From NCBI GenBank assembly GCA_039720395.1, contig CM077832.1, forward strand, positions 24,887,607 to 24,951,606: DNA of 64,000 nucleotides. Direction: 5' to 3'. The stretch's first letter is position 1. Every line of letters begins with the position of its first letter. Made by a program: the position numbers and the translations under genes. Below the pieces are notes generated by a model. It saw only the letters and a program-made list of their open reading frames with translations, was not told the DNA's origin and did not search any database. Source of the stretch: Liquidambar formosana (taxonomy: Eukaryota; Streptophyta; Magnoliopsida; Saxifragales; Altingiaceae). Shown piece by piece: positions 10,451 through 23,006 of the stretch.

Positions 10451-13259
10451 TCAAATCTTGATAAGAACCTTCACACAGTCAGGTTGCTTCAATAGATCAA
10501 ATGCTTTGTTCACATCTTCCAGTGGAAGTTCATGAGTCAAAAGTTCATCAAGTTGGAATTCCTGTAGGAAGGCAAAACATATTGAACTTAGTTTCATCCA
10601 ATTCACCAAGAACACTACTGTATATTCTACCAGTAATTTTTGTAATCACTAACATTTAGTGCAATAAATTACTTCTGAGAACTGAATAGTCATTAAAAAA
10701 ATTTGCATATATAAAAGAAATTAAATTAACTCATGTAAAATATATATTAGGTAATTTCAAAACCGGATCATTAATTTAAATTTGGTATATTAAAAAAAAA
10801 AACACTATTCGATCAATGATCTGACAAAGATAACAAAATGTTAAAAGAGAAATTTTTTTTTTTTTTTTTATTCTTTTTCAAAAAAACTGGGCACTATAAT
10901 GAGAGAAATATATTGTAAAAATAATGAATCGTCAAATCATAATGAAAACAAGATTTTATTGGAGATTGCACTCCAAATATTTTCAACTCAAAACGACCCG
11001 TTTTATGAAATATTAATTACATATAAGAACGCACCTTTTTTACGCATTTGTCAAGAAGAACGGGAAGGTCAGATTTGGTTTTAATCCCTCCGAAAATTGA
11101 ACCCTTCATAGTCCTACCAGTCAAGAGGGCTAGAAAATTGATCTCCACCGTTGTGTGATTTCCTGCACCAATTAATATAGTTGTCCCCTTTCCCTGACTC
11201 CCACCAATACCACCAGCACCACAATCCCCACCAGAGCCACCACCACAAAACAAAGAAAACTTTAAAATCGATCTTATAAATACCATTCCAATTGATTTCT
11301 AAGCCTGTATAGTACCACATGCAGTACGTATAGCTGTGTAGTATCTCTTATTAGTCTTATACACTGAACATAATCAGTATTAATTAATTACATGGGTAAA
11401 TTGATATGCGTACCACTTTTGTGGCCTCGAGGGCTTCATTCACCAAGGGTGCCCCTCCGGTGCACTCAAAGCAATAGTCCACTCCCATTCCTCCTGTCAG
11501 CTCCTTTATTATTTCAGAAATTGATCTATCAGAGTCCCCTGGGTTTATGGTATCAGTCATTCCAAAAGCATGTCCTTTTGCTCTCTTTATCTCACTTCTG
11601 TCAATTCCAATTATTCTAGCTGCACCTTGCATTTGCGCTCCCTTTACAGCCTGCGCGCAATTGTGACAAGTCTAATTTTTTCTCTCAAATTAGACAATAT
11701 ATATAATACACCATTAAACAAACTTATACTGCCAACAGTGGCATGTCTTCCCCCAGAATGATGGAAGGGTTTCAGGGAGTCCTGGGTTTGACTCTCCTTG
11801 GGTGCATGTGTCTTTTAATTAATAACAAAAAAAAAAAAAAAAGGCCTTAATGATGTCATCCTAACATTCTCCTTTTGTTTTGTTCTTCCCTCTTGTTGGG
11901 AACCCCATTGGCAAAATGTTACTTGCCTAAATTAAATACCCAAAATCTTGTAACCCCCTTCCCCACCACCCCCCCCACCAAACAAAAAAAGGGAAAGAAA
12001 AAAAATGCGTACCCCTAGTCCAACAGCACCAAGACCAAACACAGCAACACTTGATCCTTTTTCAACTTTTGCCTCCTTCCAAGCTGCCCCGAATCCAGCT
12101 GAAAACCCACACGAGATAAAGCTTGCATGGGGCAGAGCTATGCTTGGATCAACCTTTACAAGGAAGTTAACATTGACAACCGTGTATTCGGACCATGTAG
12201 AGCACGAATGACATTGGTACAACTTTTGTCCTCTTACGGAAAATCTTGAAGTTTCATCAAGCATTAGACCACTGAATGATAATGGGTATGTTGGGCATAT
12301 ATTGGTCTTTCCTGACTTACAATTCTCACATTCTTTGCACTCTGAGATGTTGGTTGGGATAACAAAATCTCCTTCTTTCAGCTCTGTCACTTCCTCACCG
12401 ATGCTCTCCACCACTCTGCAATGAAATTGTTTTAACGAAAACGTATGAAGCCCACATATTGGACATATATGACTGCATGGAATAAGACATCATTGTTTTC
12501 TTCAGGGAGACAACATTATTCTTGAAAGGTCTTACGAGTTATTATGGGTGGAACTGGCTGTTGGGGTGATTTGGGTCAGGGCAAGTACGAGCAAGTTAAA
12601 GAGTTGTCCAACTTAAACCTAAGCATCTGTCAATCGATTTATAATAAAGTATAATATCAGATTTATTTTTGAAAACTAGTAAAAATTGGTAATTACTTTG
12701 AACGGATTCGGGGTAAAACCAATAACGTTTAGCTAGTAGCTATCTCAGAGTGAGACAAATTGGTGAGTTTCAAAGTCAAATTTTTCCAGCACTAATCAGG
12801 AGCCACCTCCCATAAGATTTGGAGGTAACTCATAGTCCTTTTTCTCTTTGATTAAACATGGGTCGGCCTACTATTTTTCTTTTCTTTTTCTCTTATTTTA
12901 TTTGGTTTTTTTTTTTAATAAAGAAATTTAGAGCATGGATCAGCCAAATTTGTAGTTGAGTTTTATAATTCCCAAAATATTGACACTAGTCCCATAATTT
13001 TCATAAATTAAATGAGTAGGAGGTGTAGATCCTCTCCAGTAATGAAAAGTAGTGACATGCATATGTGTCATGATAGTAAAGAGTAAAACTAATAGAAAAT
13101 GTAAATGCAAAAGATGCCACATGAATTTGGCAATGGAATTCTTAGAAGGAAATATTTATGGTCTTTTCCTTTAGACGATTTGGGTATAAAATTGCTACAA
13201 ATGCAAGCAGATGAGAAAAAATAGATGTCGATCATAGTATATATATGCATGATTGCCAT

Positions 13260-13301
<42 letters not shown>

Positions 13302-13744
13302 TTACCCAACACCTTCATGTCCTAGAACTCGTGGATACAGAGGCTGTAAATTAAACAGTCAAACATGTAGATGGAGTCAAAATTTCAAAGGAAAGGAAAT
13401 AGAATGAAGGAAAAGCTTTAAATGTGATATGAAAAGGAGGTAGCTGAGGGAGGATGAAGAGTACTAACAATAGGGTATCCTCCAGAAAGTAACAAGTCGG
13501 AGCGACACACACTAGCATATAGCATCTTTACGCGTACTTCCGACGATTTTGGTGGCTCTACTTGTATCTCTTCCACTTTCACTGGGCCCTTCTCTCCCCA
13601 ACATATTGCCGCTGCCACCACGCATGCCCAAAACAACCATGCAATTATATATATTATGTATGTACAAACACGTCATGCATATAGATGGAAGCCAATCAAA
13701 TTACCTTTGCATGTTATCACTTGTGGTGAACTTGTTTTTGCCAT
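10451..13744 (-). CDS. Zinc-dependent alcohol dehydrogenase-like protein, seven exons, 376 aa
   Basis: Medium-chain dehydrogenase that should oxidise or reduce an alcohol/aldehyde pair with NAD(H), probably cytosolic (no targeting peptide seen). I read exons on the minus strand at 13705-13744, 13469-13611, 13306-13343, 12013-12415, 11414-11650, 11035-11193 and 10451-10561. All introns are GT-AG and the frame stays open to TGA, giving 376 aa, close to the usual 375-380. The ATG at 13744 is the first in frame. Catalytic zinc ligands: Cys49 (in CRSD), His70 (GHEGVG) and Cys176. Structural zinc: Cys100, 103, 106 and 114 (CX2CX2CX7C). The Rossmann motif GLGAVG is at 201-206, and Asp225 after strand two favours NAD over NADP. 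Intron 3 is 890 bp with a CT microsatellite beside its donor. Introns 4 and 5 share the donor GTACGCAT. It belongs to the plant ADH-like group; the substrate cannot be told from sequence. It is the only intact protein gene here. Confidence 0.93.
11740..11843 (+). mobile_element. Possible SINE in ADH intron 4
   Basis: A short segment contains a box-B-like GGGTTTGACTCTCC and ends in an A run of about 17 (11826-11842), antisense to the gene. A tRNA-like box A and a target duplication were not confirmed. Confidence 0.35.
13264..13299. repeat. (GA)n microsatellite in ADH intron 3
   Basis: About 36 bp of GA on the plus strand, so CT in the transcript, beginning seven bases after the GT donor at 13305. 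Confidence 0.9.
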
Positions 13745-13855
13745 GGTTGGGGAATGATCGATAAAGCTAGATATATAGCTACTCCAATTAAACTCACTAG
13801 TGCATGCAGTAGATTTGGTCTAGATGGATGGTCAAGACGCACTCCATCCCTGGCC

Positions 13856-13863
13856 TATTTATA
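13856..13863 (-). promoter_or_regulatory. TATA box of the ADH gene
   Basis: On the minus strand TATAAATAGG occupies 13854-13863, ending about 110 bp upstream of the ATG at 13744. This leaves room for a 5' UTR of roughly 80 nt. The sequence matches the plant TATA consensus and is the only good one nearby. Confidence 0.65.
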
Positions 13864-13869
13864 AGGCTA

Positions 13870-14565
13870 CCCATATACGCATGCTACCGCCCTTAATTAT
13901 GTGCACTCACATTACTTAATGCATATATGTATCTAATTATTTTAAATTAAACCAAGCTACCTTAATTTATCGCTTTAATTTAAACAGCTAGGGAGTGACC
14001 AACCCGCTATAAAATATAAAACAATTAATATTAAATCCAATCATCTTCCCAAGTTGAACATCCCTAACTTGGTCAAGATGGTATTCAATCCAATTTTGGT
14101 CTAGATTTCAAATTCAAATTTATGACTTATTTTGCTGCTGCCTTATTTGGGATGTTGAATTCCACTCATACAATAAGGACCCCATTCATGATCGGCGATA
14201 TCTACTATTTTTATGTAACGACCCCACTCATATGATGCATAAAAGGGTAATTGGACAACTCAAAATTTTGAGTTCACCGGCCTGTACCCCCTTCAATCAA
14301 AGATTCTATTTTTAGTTTTACTTTTAATAAATAAATAAGCCTGATCATATATAGTGCACGGCATGTATAATAATGTATAATGAAATTATATTTTCTAATT
14401 TTCATTGCCAGTGAAGTTTGTTTGGTGCTGAATATATGAATGTTTATAATGGGATTACGTGTGGGCATGTTAGATTCCTTTACCACTTGCTTAGGTGAAC
14501 GATACCATGAACACGTGAATCTACAAGTAAACGTCCTCAGGTGATATATATATAGATATATATAG

Positions 14566-14600
<35 letters not shown>

Positions 14601-15620
14601 TAGATATATACCAGATAAACAAATAAATAAAGATAAAATTGCAAAGACAATAGTACGTACTAGCTCTATACTATAGGAGCAAAAGTGAAACCAACCTCAT
14701 TTGTCTTAAAATGGAGTACCATTAATACATGTAATTAAAAGCAAATTTCTTAATCCATCTTACTCTATTATGTTATATCTAAGTTCGTCAAATTTCTTGA
14801 AGAATAATAATTTGTGGTCAAATGGCATCGAATATTAAGTGATTTCTATTTAGAATTAGCTGGGGAAGCTTTAATATTTGTAAGGCGTTATATACATTGG
14901 ATCAAAGTGGCACCCATTCGGTTCATGAAATAGATTGTATTGTTGAAAATTACCTTTTTAGGACTTTTGGTTGAATAAAAAAGACACTTCAAACTATCTG
15001 TAGCTGGCTTGCAAATAATTAGATGCCTAAATGAATAAAATAAAAAATAAAGGGGCCTGTAGAGACTAATTAATTGATTAAGATGTACAAACTATAATGG
15101 GCTAAAAAATGATTTCCCTTATATTTAAAAAAAGCACACATGAAACGTACTGTAATTCCAGAAGCCACGTGATACCTGAGAAATGGATACACATTGCATC
15201 CTCTCTCTTTCATTTAGGGTGCACTTTGGGCTGCCTTAACCTACTCAACTTGAACTTTTGGTGATTTTCCTTTTTTTTTTCTTTTTTTTTTTTTTTTTTT
15301 TGGTTGATGGTCAAGGTGTTCGAGTCAGTTTGCGCACACTTTGACTAATCCCTCCCCGCTTGATCTTAAGGGTGCACTTCCCCACATTGGCTTGGTGCAT
15401 TCAGGAATAAATTACACCTAGTGTAAAACGTACTTATTGCCCTCACACATCAATATCTTTTTGTATGATTTATATTTTAGAAATTCACCACTGAATTAAA
15501 TACTTTTCTCATGCGTGTCAAATATTAAAATAAATTCCATTATCTTTTTTACATCATTAGGTTGCCCGATTTTTTGAATTGTTTCACACTTAAATAAATC
15601 CCATTATTTTTTAGATGCAT
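13870..15620. other. Intergenic DNA upstream of the ADH gene
   Basis: AT-rich with TA and GA microsatellites (about 14541-14602) and a T run at about 15280-15300. A short segment after the T run (GGTGTTCGAGTCAG, 15316-15329) resembles a tRNA box B and could be a SINE relic, but this is weak. No gene is seen. Confidence 0.5.
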
Positions 15621-16050
15621 GTTGGCCAAATGTTAAGCGAAGAGGGGCTGAATTGGGTTGTTTGCAAACCATAGGAACTTTTAAAAATGCAACTAACTAA
15701 TAAAACAAGTGAAAGAAATGTAATGAAAATAGTTATAAACAAGTATAGAAAGAAGGAGAGAGATATCAAACACAACGATTCTAACGAAGTTTAGTACTCA
15801 CACCTATGTCCTCGCCTCAGGAGCTCCACTTGAAGATTCTCAATCCAATATCGAACTCTTTGCAGATAGGGATCAAACATTTACAAGAGTACACCATTTT
15901 TTACAAGAGAAAACCCCTTTTGTCTTACAAGGGTTACACCCCACTAATCACTTGTACGCACCCAAATTTTGCAGGGGTATTTCCATACCATTCTACTCAC
16001 AAATTTAAATCTCAAGGCGTTGTGCTCGACCAATTGTAACCATAATCAAT
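15620..16050 (-). mobile_element. Diverged remnant resembling a family-A LTR, minus strand
   Basis: The stretch at 15805-15850 (CCTATGTCCTCGCCTCAGGAG and following) matches the 3' part of family-A LTRs read on the minus strand, as in the cleaner copy at 46536-46600. The adjoining sequence is related but eroded. No ends or target duplication were found. Confidence 0.4.
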
Positions 16051-16352
16051 CCCTTTGCCATCGTCTCACTAGAAATGTTGAGGCGATGATGCCACTGCCT
16101 AGCCCAAAGCCAACACTGAGAATCAATCCTTTTGCCATTGTCTCACCAAAAATGCTGAGGCGGTGATGCCACTGGCTGGCCCAAAGCTAGCAATGAGAAT
16201 CAATCCCTTTGCCATCGGATCCTCTAAAATGCTGAGATGGTGATGCCACTGACTACCTAAAAATCAACAGTGAGAATCAATTTAACCATTGTTTAGTCCT
16301 CAAGCCAGAACAATGATGTCGTCGTATAGCCCAAAGCTTGCCGCGAAGATCT
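16051..16352. repeat. 77-bp tandem repeat, about 3.9 copies
   Basis: Units start at 16051, 16128 and 16205, each exactly 77 bp and ending GAGAATCAAT, with a fourth diverged unit to about 16352. Shared motifs are CCCTTTGCCATCG, ATGCTGAGGCGGTGATGCC and CCCAAAGC. Part of it reads as an open frame, but the unit is not a multiple of three and no protein family is recognised. Confidence 0.85.
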
Positions 16353-16410
16353 TTAAGTAAAGCTATGCCAGGATGTACAATAACTACGTGCCTAGACATG
16401 AGGCGCCTGG

Positions 16411-18691
16411 TGTCACGACCCAAAATTAATTAAGCCGTGATTAATATTAATAAATACAGTTAATTAAGAAAATCATTTAAAAAGCACGTGATTGGCACGT
16501 GTTAGAAAACCGGTAATTTCAATAAAAATTTCAACATGACCCATTCGTAAATGGAATATACCATAACAAAATCCTGTATAAAATAGTTATAAAAGTTCCT
16601 GTCATCCATCATTGGTATCATCACATGCTAAATAAACCATATAAAGAGACCTACGAAATTAAAATATTACAAACTATCAGTTATTACGTGTCTAGCGCCC
16701 ATTGGCCGAATACAAAAGTGTTTAGTTAATACATAACCATAATATTAAAATTGTTCCCATCAAAGCATAACACCTCAAGGCGAGGTCTCCCCAGCTATGA
16801 AATCATCTAGGAAGGGTTTATAAAACATAGGAGTGAGTATAAAACTCAGTAGATATAAATTTTCAAGTAGAAATAACCAAAGCATGATAATATAACCAAT
16901 TAAAACCATGCTTAAAATAATTAAAACCCATGCAATGTTATGAATGATATGCGACTCATGTTCATTTAACATAATCCATAATTACCGACCACTCCCGTAA
17001 GAGTCTTCGCACAGAAACGGAGGATTTAAACCCACCTCCAAGAGGACAACACAAGGGTTCGGTTCCTACCTGGAACCAGAAAGTAGCCTCTGATTCGGGA
17101 ACACAAGGATTCCTACCTGGAACCGGAAAGTACCCAGGACCAAAGGAATGGAAAACATCTCTAAGTCCCTTGACTGCTAGTAGTCCAAATCCAATGACCC
17201 TTTAATATACTTTTGCCAAGTAATTAATTAAGTCCATTTCATGCATTTTATGCCAATGAATGCCATGAAAAGCATAAAAACCCATACACGTGTCAGTTAT
17301 TTCAGAAATCAACAATATATAATTATTCCATAATTATATAATATGTGGGAGTTATGTAAAACATGTGAAATATAGACCAACAATAATTTACATAGCATAT
17401 ACATCCAAAATAAACCAAAATATAACAAGTATATCAACCCATATACTCCCAAATATAATATTACTAAATATAGGGTTATGTAAACTAGACCCCTCAGTAC
17501 ATGCATTACAAAATATACATGATAATACACCCAATATCATGTAAACTCATAAATAACACCAAAATACATTTTTGTCCAACATATATGGACTTATATACTA
17601 ACCCATTATCATCCCTACGGTTAAAACCCATGAAAATTACACCTACCTCAAATATGTTCCACCAAACGTAGAGAAAAGGTGTTGGGAGGGTCAAATCTGA
17701 GCCTAGAAAGCAAGAATAACCTCTAAACTCTACAGATCAAGCTTGAATCCTCTCAAAGCACGTGTAGATCTTCAAATCCAGCCCCTAGAACGCGAGTCCA
17801 ATCGTTGAAATAAGGTGAGAGAGTCAAAAACCCATGCATACAAGAGAAAAATGTGATTTTCTCTCTCCAAACAAGCCCTTTCTCTCTTCTCTCTCTCTTC
17901 TCTCTCTCTCCTTCTCTTTCTCCTTCTCTAACACTTAAAATGCTGAAAAATGGGTATTAGAGTCGTGATATGAGGGTTTTAAAAGGGGTGAGGGGTACTT
18001 GCGTCTTTTGACGCACATTAAAATCATCAGGCCAATTCAGTCGACCGAATTGAAGATTTAGTCGACTTAAATGACAATTCAGTCGACTGAATTGAGGATT
18101 CAGTCGACTGAAAATCCCAGAATTGAAATAATCTAGCTTCTGTGTAATTCAGTCGACTGAATCACACTTCAATCTATTGAATCAGATAGAATATACCCTT
18201 CTGCCTTATTTTCATTGACTTCTCCATTCTTTTATTCTTCCTTTTACTTTAAGTTATTTAATGAAAATAAGCAAATAACCCCCCATTTGAATCCAAATAA
18301 AATATCAAAAAAATCAAATTCCAAATATATCAAAATCTCATTTTCAAGTTTTAGTACAAAATCCAACTCCTGACAGATTTTCCAAAAATAAACGTACGAG
18401 GAAACCAATCAAATCGCGGTAATAAAATCCCATAAAGTCACAGATGTCTTATAATATTATAAACTTCCATTACCGCTAAAAATTATATTTAAAAACGAAG
18501 TTTTATGAAAATCCATTTTTTTTTCCAACACTTAGCCAAATTTCAGCAGTCTAAAAATGTGAAATCGTAAACATATCAACATCATACCCATGTAATGCCT
18601 ATGCATGATAATACCAGACAAATCAACTAAAGTACATGCCAATTATGCATTAAAGGTGAGATTATCCTAATTAAATGATGGGGGTATTACA
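16411..18691 (-). mobile_element. Solo Gypsy LTR, family G, TSD CCTGG
   Basis: A 2281-bp unit bounded by TGTCACGACCC and GGGGGTATTACA, with a perfect CCTGG duplication at 16406-16410 and 18692-18696. I orient it on the minus strand because plant Gypsy LTRs often begin TGTAATACCCC and end GGGTCGTGACA. No internal domains are attached. Read on the minus strand, the palindrome array (18036-18181) falls in the first 650 bp and a GA-rich tract (about 17870-17930) follows it. Open frames at 16775-17694 are incidental. Confidence 0.9.
18036..18181 (-). promoter_or_regulatory. 21-bp phased TTCAGTCGACTGAA palindrome array
   Basis: Copies start at 18036 (one mismatch), 18057 (two mismatches, TTTAGTCGACTTAA), 18078, 18099 and 18148 (all exact), with a variant TTCAATCTATTGAA at 18168. 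The first four are spaced exactly 21, 21 and 21 bp. It lies upstream of a TTTTAAAA tract (about 17977) on the inferred LTR strand. Confidence 0.75.
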
Positions 18692-18827
18692 CCTGGTCAC
18701 TCTTAGATGTGCCAGGATGTACACTATCTATGTCACACTCTCAGACTCAATCCTAGCTTAATTCCATCTAACCTCAGTCAGGACTGTTTTACTAGGACAC
18801 ATCACTCCCTACTTCCAGCATAGGAGA

Positions 18828-19640
18828 ATCGGCATATCATTTCTTATAATGGACTGAGTTTTTGAACTCAAAGCACCAAACATACCTCAAAAAGACCTTC
18901 CGGCCTGATCTCGAGTCCCGCTCCCGAGACTCATCCTTTTAACCATTTTTACCACAAAACAATCGGTGCACCGTTTCTTGAAATGGACTGAGTTTTTGGA
19001 CACAGAGCACCCCAAGATACGTTAGAGAGACTTTCAAACTTGACCCTGGTCTAATTCGGCATAAGTTTGGACCTCGATCAAATGAAAAGTCCTTAGAGAG
19101 TCCCAATTCGCAGACCGTATACCCACACACCAATCAGTGCGCCGTTTCTTAAAATGAATTGAGTTTTTGAACTTAAAGCACTCAAAATACCCTAGAAAAG
19201 CCTTTTTGGCCTGACCTTGGTCACTGTTTGTAGGGACCCGCCAAACAGGTCCTCGGCTTAGGATTCAACCCTCAAAACATACTGCATTTTTTGATTTACC
19301 ACACCCAAATTACCTTAGAAAGACTTTCTAACCTGACCCCGGTCTCTACTCATCGAGACCCACCCCGATAGGACCCGGGTTTCATTAGGCAAAACCTAGG
19401 ATTGATTTAGCTCATCACTGGACCTAGAAATTAATCTTCTTTACCCTAAAACCCAATCGATGTGTCGTTTTTGAAAACAGACTCCATATTCCAACTCAAA
19501 GTGCTCTATTTACCCTAACAGAACCCTCAGATTTGACCCTAGAACCCGTTTGCCAATTCAGGACCTCCGCTTGCTAACCCAATTATTCGTCTAATCAACG
19601 GAGCATTTTGGGATGCGAAACGAGGCAATTTTTAGGGTTT
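18828..19640. repeat. Degenerate tandem array, unit about 130-170 bp
   Basis: About five units begin near 18828, 18961, 19132, 19285 and 19455. Each carries AATCGGTG-like, then TTTCTTGAAATGGACTGAG, GAACTCAAAGCACC and CTGACCCTGGTC-like motifs in order. The units are strongly diverged and their length varies. No coding frame persists across units. Confidence 0.6.
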
Positions 19641-19791
19641 CCAACCCAAAATCTGGCCAAATTAGCTTTATCTCACATCAAATCAACTTTAATCATAAAA
19701 TCATTCAATTAGGGGAGGGACAAGTGCATGTAAAACACACCTACCCAAACTTATGCTATAGCAAATAGTGCGAGTTGGGTAGAGCCTTGAT

Positions 19792-21110
19792 TAAAATTAA
19801 TAAAACCAGTTTAATTAAGAAAATCATTTAGGAAGCATGTGGATGACACATGTTAGAAAACCTGTAAGTTCAATAAAAATTTCAACATGACCCATTCATA
19901 AATGGGGCACATACCATGATAAAAACCTATATAAAATAGTCATAAAATTCCTGTCATCCATCATTGGTATCATCACATGCTAAATAAACCATATAAAGAG
20001 ACCTACAAAATTAAAATATTACAAACTATAAGTTATTACATATATATTAATTGCCCATTGGCCAAATAAAAGTATTAATTAATACATCCATGATATTAAA
20101 GTTCTTTAAATCCATAGATATTGTCAAGAAAATGAATTAGCATAAATATCCATGCTAACTCCAACTAATCACCTCAAGGTGATGTCTTCCCAGCTATATA
20201 CTCATCTGAAAAGGTTTTATAAAATATAGGAGTGAGTATAAAAGTCAGTAGATATAATTTTCATATGAAAATAACCAAAGCATGATAATATAACCAAAAT
20301 AAATTATGCTTGAAATATAGTAATTTCCATGGATGCCATGAATGATATGCGACTTATGTTCATTTAACATATTCTATCATTATCAACCACTCCCGCAGGA
20401 GTTTTAGCGTGGAAACGAAGGATTTAAACCCAAACTCCAAGAGAACCACACAAGGATCCCTACTTGGGACCGGAAAGCAATCTCAATTTGGGAACACAAG
20501 GGTTCCTACCTAGAACCAGAAAGCTCCTAGGACCAAAGGAATGGAATACACAGCTTAGTCCCTTGAGCGCAAACAAACCATACCTAATGACCCCTTTCAA
20601 TACTTCTACCCACTATTTATTACTTCCATTTCATGCATTTTATGCTAATGAATGCCATGAAAAAGCATATAAATCCATATACATGTCAATATACATCCAA
20701 AAATCAATAATATATAATTACTCCATAATAATACAGTATGTTGGGCTATGTAAAGCATGTAAAATATAGATCAACAAGAACTTACATAGCATGTACACTC
20801 ATGATATACTAAAATACCACATATATATCAACCTATATACTCTCAAATGTGATATTCATAATTATAAGGTTATGTAAACTAGATCCTTCAGTACATGCAT
20901 TACAAAATATACATGATAATACACCCAAAAATATGTAAACTCATAAATAACACAAATATACGTTCTATTAAAAATAAATGGACTTATATCCTAACCCATT
21001 ATCATCTCTAAGGTTAAAACCCATAAAAATTACACCTATCTCAAATATATTGCACCAAATGTAGAGAAAATGTGTTAGGAAGGTTGAATCCAAGCCTAGA
21101 ATGCAAGAAC
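19792..21110 (-). mobile_element. Family G LTR fragment
   Basis: About 1.3 kb collinear with 16430-17710 of the solo LTR G, with shared blocks such as CATCCATCATTGGTATCATC and GAACACAAGGGTTCC. It lacks both termini: it starts about 20 bp inside one end and stops at ATGCAAGAAC, so the half carrying the palindrome array is missing. Confidence 0.8.
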
Positions 21111-21162
21111 TATAAGGAATTAATGTAGAAAAAAACAATAATGCAGAACATAATGAATAACA

Positions 21163-21368
21163 TGTTAGTTGTACGCCCTACAGCCAATCATGGAGATGAT
21201 GCTTTAAGGATAATGAACAATCAATTGATTTCATTTATTGTTAATTACATTTATTATTAATTTAATAAAGGGCTTTTCTATCATGTTTATTATTTTCTTT
21301 ATATTCACATGATATGTCCATGGAGTTAGAGTTGAGAATATAAAATCACAAAGTGTTGTGATTATGAG

Positions 21369-21405
<37 letters not shown>

Positions 21406-23006
21406 ATACCACACTCCTAAATCATTCCTAGTCGAAGGTTCACTATGATCGACAATAATAAACCATAAGACTAGCACAGGTTAGGTTGGCTCTATAGGAG
21501 AATAGCTAGTCTCAAGCTATTTGTGTGGAGACTCTAGAACCAACATGTGGGTGCCTATTACATGAACACAAGTAATCCTTAGACCTGAGACACTATAGTT
21601 GTCTTATGTATGGAGCTTTAGACGTTTGGTAACACTAACTGTAGATTCCTATAGGGTTTATAAATGTGTTCATTGGCCCTATTGCTATATGTGTGAAGGC
21701 ATGTGAGTGATCAACAAGGAATCCATCACTTTTAGTAAAAGGGAGAGAATGTTTCATATGAATACTCATAAATATAACATGTGGGTGCCTGTTACATGAA
21801 CACAAATAATCCTTAGACCTGAGACACCATAGTTGTCTTACGTATGGAGCTTTAGACATTTGATAACACTAACTGTAGATTCCTATGGGGTTTACAAATG
21901 TGCTCATTGGCCCTATTGCTACATGTGTGAAGGCATGTGAGTGATCAACAAGGAATCCATCACTTTTAGTAAAAGGGAGAGAATGTTTCATATCAATACT
22001 CATAAATATAACTCATGAAAATCTATAGCCATAGTGGAATGACTATGAAAAAGGGTTTTTATAGTGCATCATATGAGTTGATATTTTGGGTAGGTTCATA
22101 TATGTATTGAACTAGGAACTTGACAGACTTCCATATCCTATATATTAGTTTAATCAGAGACATTGTGTATGATAGAAGGATGTAATTGTAACCTTAAATT
22201 GTAACTGAAGGGTTCTTTGTTTGATATTTATATTCACCTCATTGAGGACTATACCATGAACCATTGCTAGATGTTACTTATGGTTAGAGAAACCTTAATT
22301 GATATAAGTGAGTTATAATCAATTAGGGAATTGGAAGGTGTTCCAATTAGACACTTAATGGAAAGTGTTCCATTGTGCACACCTTATGCTATTCCTACTA
22401 CTCGATGATGTGAACCCAGTGGGTCACACACCAAAGATGCAAAGAGGGATTTTAAAGTTTTGAGAGAAAAGGCAAGATTAAATAAGAAAAGTTCTAGAGG
22501 GCCACACTTGCATTTGATGTAAAAAGGAGGGGTTTAATTATAATAAATAGAAAATTGCAAGTTATAATCCTAGAGGGATTCTCCCCCCTATGGCTGGCCC
22601 CCTTGGTGTGTATATATATGCTACTAGCATGTGCATAACACAAAAGTTCACTTTCTCCCTCACCCTTAACTAAACCCTGAGGAAGCTCTCTCTCTCTCTC
22701 TTTCTCTTCTTCTCTTCTTTTAGCATTTAACAAGGGGAATTAGGAGGAAACTTAAAAGTTTTTGCTAGGTGTGGATACTGTTGAAGGCAGGACACTTGTG
22801 TTGCTCATTCATTGCTATCTAGAAATTCAAAGCTTAGAGTTTGAAGACTTGAATCAACTGTAAATGCTCTAACCCTTCTTCTAGTTAGGGTTATGTTTTG
22901 TACGAACCACAATTAGATTCATGAGTTTAAAGAATTGAATTATGATTTTTGTTTATCATTATGTTTCGCATCATAGTATTTTTCTACTTCAATTCCTTAC
23001 CTAACA
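21163..23006 (+). mobile_element. Family B (Copia) LTR, plus orientation
   Basis: It begins TGTTAGTTGTACGCC and ends TTACCTAACA, and is collinear with the 5' LTR of the Copia element at 53392. It contains an extra 234-bp tandem duplication. No primer-binding site or PPT adjoins it, so it is a solo or rearranged LTR. It abuts an inverted copy at 23007. Confidence 0.8.
21547..22014 (+). repeat. 234-bp tandem duplication inside LTR B
   Basis: The segment beginning GTGGGTGCCTATTACATGAA at 21547 is repeated from 21781 with a few substitutions, an exact 234-bp period, giving two units. The other B LTRs here have a single copy. Confidence 0.85.

Noticed and set aside
11017..11320. Gly/Trp-rich minus-strand frames extending past ADH exon 6
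   Set aside because: They run through intron 5; only 11035-11193 matches the protein family and has splice sites.
11392..11761. Plus-strand open frames across ADH exon 5 and intron 4
   Set aside because: Antisense shadows of the dehydrogenase exon, whose minus-strand reading is clearly conserved.
15280..15420. SINE-like segment after a T run
   Set aside because: One box-B-like motif only; no box A, no target repeat and conflicting tail orientation.
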